Below, in pieces: positions 14,615 to 22,886 of a stretch of DNA of 26,458 bases. Source of the stretch: SZUA-265 sp966249405 (GTDB lineage: Bacteria; Myxococcota_A; Polyangia; Polyangiales; Polyangiaceae); the NCBI GenBank assembly GCA_966249405.1, contig CBINDO010000089.1:1-26458 (forward strand). Reading direction: 5' to 3'. The notes beneath the pieces were generated by a model. It saw nothing but the letters and a program-made list of their open reading frames with translations. It made no database searches and was not told where the DNA came from. The first letter of the stretch is position 1, and each line of letters starts with the position of its first letter. Position numbers and translations under genes: made by a program.

Positions 14615-15801
14615 ATGCCTCCACCGTCCTTGATTGCGCCGTCGGGAGTTTTCAACGCCCTCACGCGTTCGGAGATTGCTGGTGGCACCGCCGTGGGGTC
14701 GATGATGACGTCGATGACGGTGGGCGAGGGGTGCCGCAGAGAATCGGTCAAGGCGACGCGAAACTCGTCCTGGGTGCGAACCCTCACTCCCCGAGCTCCG
14801 ACGGAACGTCCGAACGCTGCCAAATCTAGCGGTGTGACGTAAGACAACCCGGTGAGCTCGGGCAAAGTGGGAAACCACTGCGCGGTTCCTGCCCGTACCA
14901 TCCCGGCGCCATTGTCGTTCAAAACGACGACGATTACCGGCAGCCGTTGCTCTACGGCCGTGTGTAGTTCGCCGCCCCCCATGGCCATCGAGCCGTCACC
15001 TGTCAGCGCGATTGTCGGTTTGCCCGTTGCCATCGCAATGCCGATTGCAGCAGGCAAGGCAAAGCCCATCGTGCCCCAGTCGAGGCTCACGTAGAACGTG
15101 GCGGGCAAGTCTCGACGGAGCCGCTCGATGGCCCAGCACATACTGTTTCCCGCGTCGGCGCATACGGGAACGTCTCGATGTTCACCGATGGCCTCGATGA
15201 CCGCGGCTGGCTCGAGGGCGCGGTCGTCGCCGACGTCTCCGGACCGCGGCGAGCGCGTAGCCTCGGCTCGGACGCATACTTCGGGCTGTGCGGCGTCACC
15301 ACCCTCGGGGTGCGCGACGAGCCTTGCCAAGGCGGGAAGTGTCTCACGCAGGTCTCCGTCGACTGGGACTTGACGGTCCCACGTGGCAACCAAACCAGAG
15401 GCCAGGTGGTCGAAGCGATACACGCAGTCACGCGCGAACAGCGGATGCCAGTCGAGCGACGACTGTTCCATCAAACGCGTGCCCAAAACCAAAACCAAAT
15501 CGGCGTCGCACAGCGCGGTCTCGGCACGCACGCTTCCGCCGAACCCGAAGACGCCAACACTCTGCGGAAGCGACTCGGGATAACATCCCTTGGCGCCCGG
15601 GGTAGTCGCGACCTTCAGTCGGGGTACGGCTCGCGCCAGGTCGCGAACTGCATCCCAGGTACGACTCCACAAGACGCCCCTTCCGACGAGCAAGACCGGA
15701 GCTTTGGCAGTGTCCAAACGTTGCGCGATAGTCGACAGTTCAGGGGCACATCGCAGCAATGAGTTTCGAACGGGAGATTGTATATCCATGTGGTTCACCA
15801 T
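14608..15801 (-). CDS. Thiamine-pyrophosphate enzyme, central and C-terminal (PP) domains
   Basis: The 397-aa product matches the last two thirds of acetolactate-synthase-type enzymes. It has a central domain opening with KAPVLLVGRG (33-42), then the pyrophosphate/Mg domain with GDGSMAMGGGELHTA (268-282) and NDNG (295-298), the conserved GDG-N25-NDNG metal site. It lacks the N-terminal PYR domain that holds the catalytic Glu; that domain is encoded by the gene immediately upstream in a different frame. The two frames overlap by 7 bases (ATGGTGA). The enzyme should decarboxylate or ligate a 2-oxo acid; the substrate is unknown. It could be a naturally split two-subunit enzyme, a programmed-frameshift product, or a gene broken by a frameshift. 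Confidence 0.88.
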   Translation of the reverse strand: MVNHMDIQSPVRNSLLRCAPELSTIAQRLDTAKAPVLLVGRGVLWSRTWDAVRDLARAVPRLKVATTPGAKGCYPESLPQSVGVFGFGGSVRAETALCDADLVLVLGTRLMEQSSLDWHPLFARDCVYRFDHLASGLVATWDRQVPVDGDLRETLPALARLVAHPEGGDAAQPEVCVRAEATRSPRSGDVGDDRALEPAAVIEAIGEHRDVPVCADAGNSMCWAIERLRRDLPATFYVSLDWGTMGFALPAAIGIAMATGKPTIALTGDGSMAMGGGELHTAVEQRLPVIVVVLNDNGAGMVRAGTAQWFPTLPELTGLSYVTPLDLAAFGRSVGARGVRVRTQDEFRVALTDSLRHPSPTVIDVIIDPTAVPPAISERVRALKTPDGAIKDGGGIC

Positions 15802-16313
15802 TGATTGCAGGCGAGGGTCAGGTTGACCGGTCCAGCGTTGGGCTGTAGAGAGAGTGCAATCAGCTCGCGCGTGATGTGCACGGTTTGGTCGGGGTGCAGC
15901 AGCTGCTCACTGCGCTTGGTGAGCGACTGGTAGAGGTGAGCAGTGTCCAAATCTTGGACCGCTCCGCGGCCCAGCTTGTGCCCCGCAGGTCGGGCAGAGA
16001 CGATGAACACGGCGGCTTGCTCGCGCAGAGCATACAAGCAGCCGTTGACGGCATTCGCGGCACCCGGACCAGAGGTCAGGGCGACCAAGGCTGGCACTCC
16101 CGTCACGTTGTAGTGGGCGCTGGCCATGATCATCGCGTTGGTTTCATGTCGGCAAACGACCGTGCGTAGGGCCTCTCTTTCGCATGCCTGCAGGAAGGGC
16201 ATGAGCGGGCCGCCGGGGATGGTGAACACTGTTGTCACGCCGCGTGTTCTCGCCGTTCGAAGGATGACTGTCGAAGGCGATACCGGGCCGTGCTGCGCGA
16301 CCGCAGGCGGCAT
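15795..16313 (-). CDS. Thiamine-pyrophosphate enzyme, N-terminal (PYR) domain
   Basis: The 172-aa product is the PYR domain of an acetolactate-synthase-like enzyme. It has RGVTTVFTIPGGPLMPF (24-40), the catalytic Glu57 in CRHETNAMIMA, and LTSGPGAANAVNG. It ends just after GPVNLTLA, the point where full-length enzymes enter the central domain. The start is set at the ATG at 16313 because a strong sigma-54 promoter at 16377-16392 would begin transcription around 16366, leaving the upstream ATG at 16364 almost leaderless. Starting at 16313 also gives a domain beginning typical of the family. No clear Shine-Dalgarno is visible. It should form the active site together with the downstream gene product. 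Confidence 0.82.
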   Translation of the reverse strand: MPPAVAQHGPVSPSTVILRTARTRGVTTVFTIPGGPLMPFLQACEREALRTVVCRHETNAMIMASAHYNVTGVPALVALTSGPGAANAVNGCLYALREQAAVFIVSARPAGHKLGRGAVQDLDTAHLYQSLTKRSEQLLHPDQTVHITRELIALSLQPNAGPVNLTLACNQW

Positions 16314-16376
16314 TCTCGGTTCTGGTGGACTGGTGAGACTGCGAAGTATGGGGTTTCGACTCATGCCCTGCCCAAT

Positions 16377-16392
16377 TGCACTCGACGTGCCA
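16377..16392 (-). promoter_or_regulatory. Sigma-54 promoter of the split TPP enzyme operon
   Basis: On the - strand the sequence is TGGCACG-TCGA-GTGCA. Against the consensus TGGCACGNNNNTTGCW it matches 11 of 12 defined positions, including the invariant GG and GC at the correct 10-base separation. It lies 64 bases upstream of the chosen start and downstream of a gene for a sigma-54 activator with an intact GAFTGA loop. Confidence 0.75.
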
Positions 16393-16502
16393 AGCGTGTG
16401 TTCGCGGTATGCGGTGCAAAACAACGGGTGCAACCGCGCCAGGGCCTCCAACGAACGCAGGGTGACCGGTCGCTCGCGGTGGATTGGGCGCTCAGTGGGC
16501 GA

Positions 16503-16520
16503 CCGTTGGGCGCCCAACGG
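16503..16520. promoter_or_regulatory. 18-bp perfect palindrome, candidate enhancer (UAS) or terminator
   Basis: CCGTTGGGCGCCCAACGG is its own reverse complement. It lies about 145 bases upstream of the predicted sigma-54 start and 12 bases past the end of the FHA activator gene. It could be the activator binding site, or with a GGCC-type loop a terminator for the activator gene. A second dyad with a one-base bulge (GCGGTGCA 16411-16418, TGCAACCGC 16429-16437) lies closer to the promoter. Confidence 0.45.
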
Positions 16521-16531
16521 CAGATGAGAGG

Positions 16532-17938
16532 TCAGCTCTGGGTGATACCGAACTTCGCCAGGTGACGCTTGACCGAGCTGGCGGAGTAACCGGTCGCCTC
16601 AGCCACCTTGGCCGCTACGCGCCCATGGCGATTGTAGAGTTCGAGCCAATCGGCGCGTCCAAGCGCACTCATCGGGACGCTGGTTGCCGGCGTTCGGCTG
16701 ATAGGTCTGTCCGCTCGACGCTCGGGCGCCAAAGACGACAGTTCGATACCGCGGTCACGCAGAGCGTCCGTTGGGCGGGTCGCGTCGTCGATCTCGAGCG
16801 GCGGGGTGCTACTCGAAGTTGCCGCGTGGAAGGACGCGGTTGTCCAAGCGGCCACGTTCGGTTCACGAACTTTCAGAGCAGCCGCAGCGTTTTGCAGTTC
16901 ACGGATGTTGCCGGGCCAGTCGTGCACGAGCAGGCGCTCCACGAAGCCAGCCGTGAGTTGCGTTCGTTTGACTGCGCTGAAGAAGTCGAAGAGGGCCGCG
17001 ATGTCTTCTCGTCTGTGTCGCAACGCAGGGAGACGCAGCGTGTGTGTGGTGAGCCGGTAGTAGAGGTCTGGTCGAAAACCGCCGTTGCAGGCGCTGGCCA
17101 ACAGATCTACGTGGGTCGCACAAATCAATCTCACGTCCACGCGTTCCGACGAGGTAGAGCCAACTGGCGTTACCTCGCCGTCTTGCGCGGTGCGGAGGAG
17201 CAGTGCCTGCGCCTCGGGGGGCAGTTCACCTACTTCGTCGAGGAACAACGTCCCGCGCGCCGCGGCGCGAACGAAACCCGTCGCCGCTCGGTCCGCTCCG
17301 GTGAACGCCCCTCGGACATACCCGAACAAGCCCGAACTGGCCAATGATCCACGCAAGCCAGCGCAATTGACGGGTACGAACGCTCCCGATCTGCCGCTCG
17401 CGCGGTGAATGATTCGCGCGAGGTATTCCTTGCCCGTGCCGGTCTCTGCATGAATGAAGATTGGGTCGCCCGTCGTGGCAGCACGTTCAGCGTAGCCGAC
17501 AACGTCTTGCACCTTTCCCGAGCCAAGGTAACGGCTCTCTCCGTCACCGATCTGGTCAGGGGGGCGATGCGATTGCTCCGAGTGCACGATGACGCCGACA
17601 CAGTCGCCGAGACGAACGACCGAGCCGTCTCGCACGGTCGCCGACAGTACCCGTTGGCCGTCGACGTTTACCCCGTTCGACGAGCCGTCGTCCTTTAGTA
17701 CCCAAACGCCAGGCTGCGTCGGCGACAGCGTCGCATGGCAACGCGAAACGCGCGTGTCATCCAGAACTACATCGCAGTCCGGTGATCGTCCCAGCGTGTT
17801 ATCGCTCAGCATCAACCGGGTAATCCGAGGCTCTGGATACACCCAATGAATCGAGCTGGTGCGGCGGTCTGTCTCTCGCGCACTCTCGGGTTGAGGGTCA
17901 GTTGCTCCGGTCCGGGCTGTCGGCACGACGGGATTCAT
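16532..17938 (-). CDS. FHA-domain sigma-54-dependent transcriptional activator
   Basis: The 468-aa product has an N-terminal FHA domain (about 45-118; GRS, SRCH and SSNG phosphothreonine-binding motifs). Next is the AAA+ sigma-54 interaction domain with Walker A ETGTGK (165-170), the GAFTGA loop (210-215) and Walker B LFLDE (231-235). It ends in a Fis-type helix-turn-helix (VAAKVAEATGYSASSVKRHLAKFG). The family activates sigma-54 promoters; the FHA domain suggests regulation by Ser/Thr phosphorylation, common in myxobacteria. A TTG 12 bases upstream is an alternative to the ATG at 17938, and neither has a good Shine-Dalgarno. It follows the AraC gene by 18 bases and precedes the sigma-54-promoted TPP operon, its most likely target. 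Confidence 0.93.
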   Translation of the reverse strand: MNPVVPTARTGATDPQPESARETDRRTSSIHWVYPEPRITRLMLSDNTLGRSPDCDVVLDDTRVSRCHATLSPTQPGVWVLKDDGSSNGVNVDGQRVLSATVRDGSVVRLGDCVGVIVHSEQSHRPPDQIGDGESRYLGSGKVQDVVGYAERAATTGDPIFIHAETGTGKEYLARIIHRASGRSGAFVPVNCAGLRGSLASSGLFGYVRGAFTGADRAATGFVRAAARGTLFLDEVGELPPEAQALLLRTAQDGEVTPVGSTSSERVDVRLICATHVDLLASACNGGFRPDLYYRLTTHTLRLPALRHRREDIAALFDFFSAVKRTQLTAGFVERLLVHDWPGNIRELQNAAAALKVREPNVAAWTTASFHAATSSSTPPLEIDDATRPTDALRDRGIELSSLAPERRADRPISRTPATSVPMSALGRADWLELYNRHGRVAAKVAEATGYSASSVKRHLAKFGITQS

Positions 17939-17956
17939 ACCAGTTCGCAAGTGACG

Positions 17957-18799
17957 CTACCTGCGCTTTCTCCAACCCGCGTGGAGTTGCGTCGCCAACT
18001 CTTGGGGCGGATGTCCGAAATGCTTGCGCAGGTCGCGGCTCATGTGGGAGGCGTCGGAATAACCCGCCTGGCGACTGATCGCGGTCATTGACCCCAGTTG
18101 TTCACACGGGCCATGGCGTAGGAGCTGGAGCACGTACTGGCGACGCAGCATGGCGACGTATTCGTAAGGCGCAGCGCCGAAGTGACGCGAAAAGTCGTGG
18201 ACCAGTGTGTGGTAGCCGAGCTGGAGATCTCGAGCCACCTCGTCGATGCGAATGGTCTGTTGGGGATTGGATGCGAATCGCTGTCGAAGTTGATTCTTGG
18301 CTTTTTCGAGTACCGGGGCCCGCAACGCTGTTCGTTGACCGATGTCGCGGCCCGCGACCGCGCTTGCCAGGGTGACGGAGGCGCGTTGAGTGAGCTCTTC
18401 CTTGCTCGAGCCGCTGGCACTGGCGATGGCCACCATTTGCTGCCACAGCTGCGGCGAAGTGATGCCCTCCGCGGGGAAGTGAGGAGCTCGCACTCCCGCA
18501 AGCTCTTCGGATAACCCCGTCAACCACTCCAAGTCGAGGAACAACACCGTGTAGTCACCCGGACCGTAGGTTCTGACCGTCGCGTGCACCTCTCCCGGCT
18601 CACAGACATACACTTTACCCGGCTGGATCGTGAAGCTTCTGCGGCGATACTGCCAATCGGCGGCGCCTTGGGTGAGCGCGCAGAAAGCGTACTGGGTGTG
18701 TACCAACTTCCAACTACGGTCACTGTGCGTTGCGTTCAGCCTCAAGCCGCCGTCGAACGCCGTCCATGCCATTTCCTCTCGCGAGTTCCCGGTTGTCAC
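17957..18799 (-). CDS. AraC-family transcriptional regulator
   Basis: The 280-aa product has an N-terminal cupin-like sensor (about 15-110) with IQPGKVYVCEPGEVHATV, the usual effector-binding pattern. At its C terminus is the AraC double helix-turn-helix: IDEVARDLQLGYHTLVHDFSRHFGAAPYEYV, then MTAISRQAGYSDASHMSRDLRKHFGHPPQEL. The GTG at 18799 is chosen because GGAGGAGG lies 8 bases upstream; an ATG at 18772 with AGAGGA very close is a weaker alternative. It ends 18 bases before the FHA activator gene, and the two may be one transcript. The effector is unknown. Confidence 0.9.
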   Translation of the reverse strand: MTTGNSREEMAWTAFDGGLRLNATHSDRSWKLVHTQYAFCALTQGAADWQYRRRSFTIQPGKVYVCEPGEVHATVRTYGPGDYTVLFLDLEWLTGLSEELAGVRAPHFPAEGITSPQLWQQMVAIASASGSSKEELTQRASVTLASAVAGRDIGQRTALRAPVLEKAKNQLRQRFASNPQQTIRIDEVARDLQLGYHTLVHDFSRHFGAAPYEYVAMLRRQYVLQLLRHGPCEQLGSMTAISRQAGYSDASHMSRDLRKHFGHPPQELATQLHAGWRKRR

Positions 18800-18979
18800 G
18801 CCGCCTGCCTCCTCCGGTTGTTCTGGGTGTTGTGTTTTCCTCCGGCAGTGAAGTGAATTCAACAGCGTTGGTAGTGGTGGCTGTCGATTTGACCGTCACT
18901 CGTGACCGGCCGTTCCGGCACGGTGCGTGGGCTCGGCTAATTCTGTAATCCCGGGGCCTGCTGTGTGTCGTGCTTGTGT

Positions 18980-18999
18980 CGCGTGAGCAACATCACGCG
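18980..18999. terminator. Short hairpin after the kinase gene
   Basis: CGCGTGA (18980-18986) and TCACGCG (18993-18999) form a perfect 7-bp stem with a 6-base loop, about 24 bases past the kinase stop on the - strand. No T tract follows. The rest of the 223-base gap to the AraC gene holds another small dyad, GTCAC-TC-GTGAC (18895-18906), which could be an operator for the AraC gene. Confidence 0.35.
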
Positions 19000-19022
19000 T
19001 GGACTCGTTCTCCTGAAACGAT

Positions 19023-20987
19023 TCATAAGTCGAGCGCGCATCGAAAGCCCACGTTTACGTCGGATGAGTCGATGGCAAACGCGCGCCGTGACGTCGTCGT
19101 AGCGGCCTCGGCGGGCTCGTCCCAGGCACCGCCTCGCAGGATGCCGACCTCATTGATTTCGCTCCCTGGGGGCATGGCGCGGTTTGGGGTTACCACCTGC
19201 GCCGCCTCGGTTGCTAACACCCATTCCCAGACGTTTCCTGCGAGATCAACGTGCCCGAATGGTCCGTTCGCTGCAGAAGAGCGTTCGGTGGCCGGGCGTG
19301 TGGGGGCGTCGTCGGGAAGGCGACGGCACAAGCCATTGACCACGGCCTCTTCGCACGCGCGAGGAGGCCGCTGGCCCCACGGGAAGGGTCGCGGCTCGAA
19401 CCCTCGGGCGGCAAACTCCCACTCGGCTTCCGTGGGCAACCGCTTGTCACGGAAGCTGCAATACGCTGACGCCTGCCCGCGCGTCACGCAGTTCACCGGG
19501 TGTTGCCCGCGGTTGGTGCGGCTCGCGTTGCACAGCTGTGAGTATTGGGAAGAAAGAGAACTCGCGCCATCATTTGGCATGACGAGCTTGGGCGGCGTAC
19601 AAGCACCGGAAGTGAGACACGCGTCATAGCTAGCGACCGTCACTTCCGCCTCGTCCAATGCGAACGGGCGCGTGAAGCGGACGCGCCGCGGGGGCGCCTC
19701 GGGGTCGTCGCCGAGTCTCACAACGAGCTCACCAGCGGGGACGACCAGCATTCCTGGTGGGACGCTTTGCGTCGTCGTCGGCGGAGCGGTCGGTTGCAAA
19801 GCCGTTGTTACAGCGGGGGCATCGGACGGCTCGTTGCGCGATAGCAGTACGCCCGAAGTCACCAAAGCTACGCCGCCCGCCACTGCCGGCCATGCGCGGT
19901 TGAGTAACCCGTGCGGCCCGCTACGCCTTGCAGCTGATGATGGTGCACGCTTCAGCTCGAGGGGCGCCGACGTGAACCGTGGCGCGCGCTCGACTGGCAG
20001 GTCTGATGTTTCGTTGCTGGTGCGAGGCGGCTCGGCTTTCGTTGATTCGCCAGCGACGACAGTCGTGGCGAACGGCAACGCAACCGCTCGCCACGGGCTC
20101 GCATTCGTCGACCACGGGACGCTCAGCGCTTGCCAGCCGCGCAATGCCGCCCGGGCATTTTCGAAGCGATCCGCCGGTTCTCGCGTCACACAGCGAGCGA
20201 ACCAAGCATCGAACTCGCGTGTAAACGCTACGCCAATCCCCAGCTCGCCAGCGCGTGTCGAGGCTGCGGGGATGGGAAGATTGAAGACCTGAACCTGAAC
20301 GCGGTCCAAGTTGTCCGGATCGTGCCAAAAGCTATGGCCGGTACACAGCCAGAACAGCACGAGCCCAAGCGCCCACACGTCCGCTTGGGCCCCCAGCGGC
20401 GCGCCTGGAATGGCTTGTTCTGGCGCTCCCCATCCGTGGGTCAACACGCGGAGCGTCGAGTTGTCGGCTCGAGAATGCAGCCACTTCGCGATGCCGAAGT
20501 CGAGCACCTTCAGCTCGAAAGGTCGGCCCGGCGAATGCGCTACCGCCAAGAAGAGATTGTCTGGCTTCAAATCACGGTGAACGACGTTCGCGTCGTGAGC
20601 TGCGCAGATGGCATGCCACAAGTGATCGGTAACGATCCGGGCATCGTTTGCTCCGGGTGGCCCAAACCGAGACATCGCGTCGGTTAGCGTGAACCCATCC
20701 AAGTACTCCATCGCCAACCACGGCAGCCCTCTCACCGGATCGATACCCGCCGCGACGACGTCCACGACGTGGTCGCTCTGGATGCGTGAGCCGATGCGCG
20801 CCTCCCGCTCGAACCGCTCGACGAAGGATGTGTCCTTCGAGAAGCGGTCGTGCATGACCTTGATGGCTCTTACCTTGTGGGTCGAGTGCTGCAAACCCAA
20901 ATAAACCGACCCCATCCCCCCGCTTCCCAGCGAACGGATGATCTCGAAGTCCTCGCCGACGGCATCTCCGGGACGGAGCTTTTGCAT
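19023..20987 (-). CDS. Transmembrane Ser/Thr protein kinase with extracytoplasmic FGE-sulfatase domain
   Basis: The 654-aa product begins with a Hanks-type kinase domain: Gly loop GSGGMG (21-26), Lys43 in AIKV, HRDLKPDN (137-144) and DFG (163-165). All catalytic residues are present. A linker is followed by one membrane segment (AVAGGVALVTSGVLL, about 370-385). A C-terminal domain of the formylglycine-generating-enzyme fold follows, with PVNCVTRGQASAYC, KRLPTEAEWEFAARG and LAGNVWEWV. The closing block reads GGAWDEP...TTTSRRAF and lacks the redox Cys pair of true FGEs, so it is more likely a ligand-binding or scaffold domain. The ATG at 20987 is used (a TTG two codons upstream is possible). 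It is the last gene of the envelope operon, 30 bases after the OmpA-like gene, suggesting it senses or signals the state of the envelope. Confidence 0.93.
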   Translation of the reverse strand: MQKLRPGDAVGEDFEIIRSLGSGGMGSVYLGLQHSTHKVRAIKVMHDRFSKDTSFVERFEREARIGSRIQSDHVVDVVAAGIDPVRGLPWLAMEYLDGFTLTDAMSRFGPPGANDARIVTDHLWHAICAAHDANVVHRDLKPDNLFLAVAHSPGRPFELKVLDFGIAKWLHSRADNSTLRVLTHGWGAPEQAIPGAPLGAQADVWALGLVLFWLCTGHSFWHDPDNLDRVQVQVFNLPIPAASTRAGELGIGVAFTREFDAWFARCVTREPADRFENARAALRGWQALSVPWSTNASPWRAVALPFATTVVAGESTKAEPPRTSNETSDLPVERAPRFTSAPLELKRAPSSAARRSGPHGLLNRAWPAVAGGVALVTSGVLLSRNEPSDAPAVTTALQPTAPPTTTQSVPPGMLVVPAGELVVRLGDDPEAPPRRVRFTRPFALDEAEVTVASYDACLTSGACTPPKLVMPNDGASSLSSQYSQLCNASRTNRGQHPVNCVTRGQASAYCSFRDKRLPTEAEWEFAARGFEPRPFPWGQRPPRACEEAVVNGLCRRLPDDAPTRPATERSSAANGPFGHVDLAGNVWEWVLATEAAQVVTPNRAMPPGSEINEVGILRGGAWDEPAEAATTTSRRAFAIDSSDVNVGFRCALDL

Positions 20988-21017
20988 GTTCAAGCTTCGG
21001 GGTCGGTGGTCACGCGC

Positions 21018-22859
21018 TTATAATGCGCACGTGCCAGCTTGGCAGGTGGGGACCTTTTGGGTGCACCCGCCGCAGCTGCGCACCAAGTCGTCCTCGGGGA
21101 GCGCCGCACAGAAGCCGTGTACCGAGTCCAAACGGGCGCCATGAACACGCAATGCCTCCACACTCTCTCCGTTGACCAAAACCCAGCCACAGCTGAGAGC
21201 TCTGCGTTTGCCTGGGCACTCCAGCGGGACGGCGCGCGTACAATCGGAATCGCTCTCACACTCAAGGTGCTCGGCGAGCCAGACGCTCAACTCCGCCGTC
21301 AACTGTCGACGAGTTTCCGAACTTCGAGCGCACGCAGCAGATGCGAGCGCCGGATCTGCATGTCGTTTGTGAACCGTTCGCGCGGCCTCTCCCGCCACGC
21401 AGCTACCGTTCGGCCCCAACGCACGCTTTGCAAACTGAACGCGTCGATTCTTCGCTCGGCCCTCTTCGGTGGCGTTGCTATCGAGCGGTTCGCTGCCGCC
21501 GTAACCGCGAAACGTCAACCGGTGCGGTTCGACGCCCGCATCGACGAGCCATTGACGCACGGCCGCGGCGCGCTCGCGCGACAATTCCAGATTGTAGGTC
21601 TTGTCTCCTCGGTCGTCGGTGTGACCTTGCACTTCGATGCAGGCAACGTTCGCATTCTCGCGCATGGCTTGGGCGATAGCCAGCAAGGACGTCTCGCTTT
21701 GCTCTTCATGGTTGAGTTCGGCGCTATTGGTGCCGAAGAAGATGCGGCCGTTGAGTGTCAAGTGTCGATCGCCGACTTCGACCAATTGACGCAGGTTCGA
21801 ACGATCCGACGGGGCCATGCCCACATAGTCGATGCCTTGGGCTGCATACAGGGGGCTAGAGGGCCTCATCGACAAACCAGTCGACTGAGCGCTACCTGGG
21901 GCTCTCACGCCGATCTGCAATGAGAGTTGCGAACCGGCGGCCAGGTATTCGATGACGATCTGGTGTTTGCCTTCGCCAAGAAATACAGAAGCTTCGCTCT
22001 TTGGCGCCATGGCCCCGGACGCGCCGCTCGACGCATCCTTGGAGACGGTTTGCTCCGTGACGACGCCGCCGTCGATGGTCACGCGCACGTCCGATGAGGT
22101 GTGCACGTCGAAGCGAAACACGCCCCCTTCCTGGGCATTGAACGTTCCCTGATAGCGTACGGCAAACGCCTGCCCAGGCCTCGCTCGTGGAATGGCCTGG
22201 TCTAGCGGTTGGTCGCGCATATCCCACTCGCAGCCCCACAACCGCGCTTTCGGTGAACGATTGGCGTAAGGGGCGTCCAAGTTGGACGCATCAGATTCGA
22301 GTGGATAGACTTGCCCTTCGAGACAACCCTCGACCGGACGATCGAAGCCCAGCGCATACGGGGCCGGACCTTCGGGCGCAGGCAACCTGTGGCTCGGTGC
22401 TGCTTCTGCTTCGAGTTTGGGGGCTGGATCGGGCGCCGGCCTAGCGATGCCTTCGTCTCCCTTCAAGGCAAGACCGCTTCGCGTCTCGTTCACGACGTGA
22501 CTCGACGTCGCCTTGACGCCGAAGGCGACACCTCTTGCGGTCCACTCGTTGCATTGGGCTCCGCCGCCGCGCGTCACTTCCTGCAGCTGCACCGTGTGTC
22601 CTCCGCGCTGACCCACTTCGTTTCTCAGAAGTAGGATCGCCTCCTCACGTGAACCCACTTCCCCTGAGGTGCCACATCCCCGGCCCGACACCGCGTTGAC
22701 ATCTCCAAGACTGGAGGCTCCCACGGGGATCCGGTTCTCCATCACCTCGACGTGTTCACCTGCAGGGCTTAGTAAACGCGCCGAGCTACAAGCTCCAACC
22801 GCTAGACAAAGGGCAAGCGCAACGACGTAGCGGAGTGGAGAGTTTCGGTCGTTCACCAT
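21018..22859 (-). CDS. Composite lipoprotein: DUF4156-like, PA14-like, OmpA-like and Cys-rich domains
   Basis: The 613-aa product has a lipoprotein signal with VGAC (Cys24). A DUF4156/RcsF-like region (about 40-115, GREEAILLLRN-type helix and two Cys) follows, then a Pro/Ala linker. Next is a PA14-like beta domain (about 205-320; FRFDVHTSSDVRVTIDGG). An OmpA peptidoglycan-binding domain (370-478) has FFGTNSAEL, GHTDDRG, NLELSRERA and GYGGSEP. A tail with at least seven Cys in the last 80 residues contains ECESDSDC and SCGGCTQKVPTC. It is probably anchored in the outer membrane and bound to peptidoglycan, with the PA14-like domain binding a sugar. It sits between an unknown lipoprotein gene and the kinase gene, 27-30 bases from each. 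Confidence 0.9.
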   Translation of the reverse strand: MVNDRNSPLRYVVALALCLAVGACSSARLLSPAGEHVEVMENRIPVGASSLGDVNAVSGRGCGTSGEVGSREEAILLLRNEVGQRGGHTVQLQEVTRGGGAQCNEWTARGVAFGVKATSSHVVNETRSGLALKGDEGIARPAPDPAPKLEAEAAPSHRLPAPEGPAPYALGFDRPVEGCLEGQVYPLESDASNLDAPYANRSPKARLWGCEWDMRDQPLDQAIPRARPGQAFAVRYQGTFNAQEGGVFRFDVHTSSDVRVTIDGGVVTEQTVSKDASSGASGAMAPKSEASVFLGEGKHQIVIEYLAAGSQLSLQIGVRAPGSAQSTGLSMRPSSPLYAAQGIDYVGMAPSDRSNLRQLVEVGDRHLTLNGRIFFGTNSAELNHEEQSETSLLAIAQAMRENANVACIEVQGHTDDRGDKTYNLELSRERAAAVRQWLVDAGVEPHRLTFRGYGGSEPLDSNATEEGRAKNRRVQFAKRALGPNGSCVAGEAARTVHKRHADPALASAACARSSETRRQLTAELSVWLAEHLECESDSDCTRAVPLECPGKRRALSCGWVLVNGESVEALRVHGARLDSVHGFCAALPEDDLVRSCGGCTQKVPTCQAGTCAL

Positions 22860-22886
22860 CCGAACCTACCCCGAACCAGCGCGGGC

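Noticed and set aside
16505..16518. GTTGGGC followed by GCCCAAC, matching integron attC core patterns (GTTRRRY and RYYYAAC)
   Set aside because: The two cores abut instead of flanking a folded attC of about 60 bases, no integrase or cassette array is present, and a regulatory palindrome explains the site better.
16484..17347. Open frame of 287 codons on the + strand opposite the FHA activator
   Set aside because: It is a shadow of the AAA+ domain coding region and has no ribosome site or motif.
21039..21923. Open frame of 294 codons on the + strand opposite the PA14-OmpA gene
   Set aside because: The - strand frame carries a signal peptide and OmpA motifs; the + strand frame shows none.
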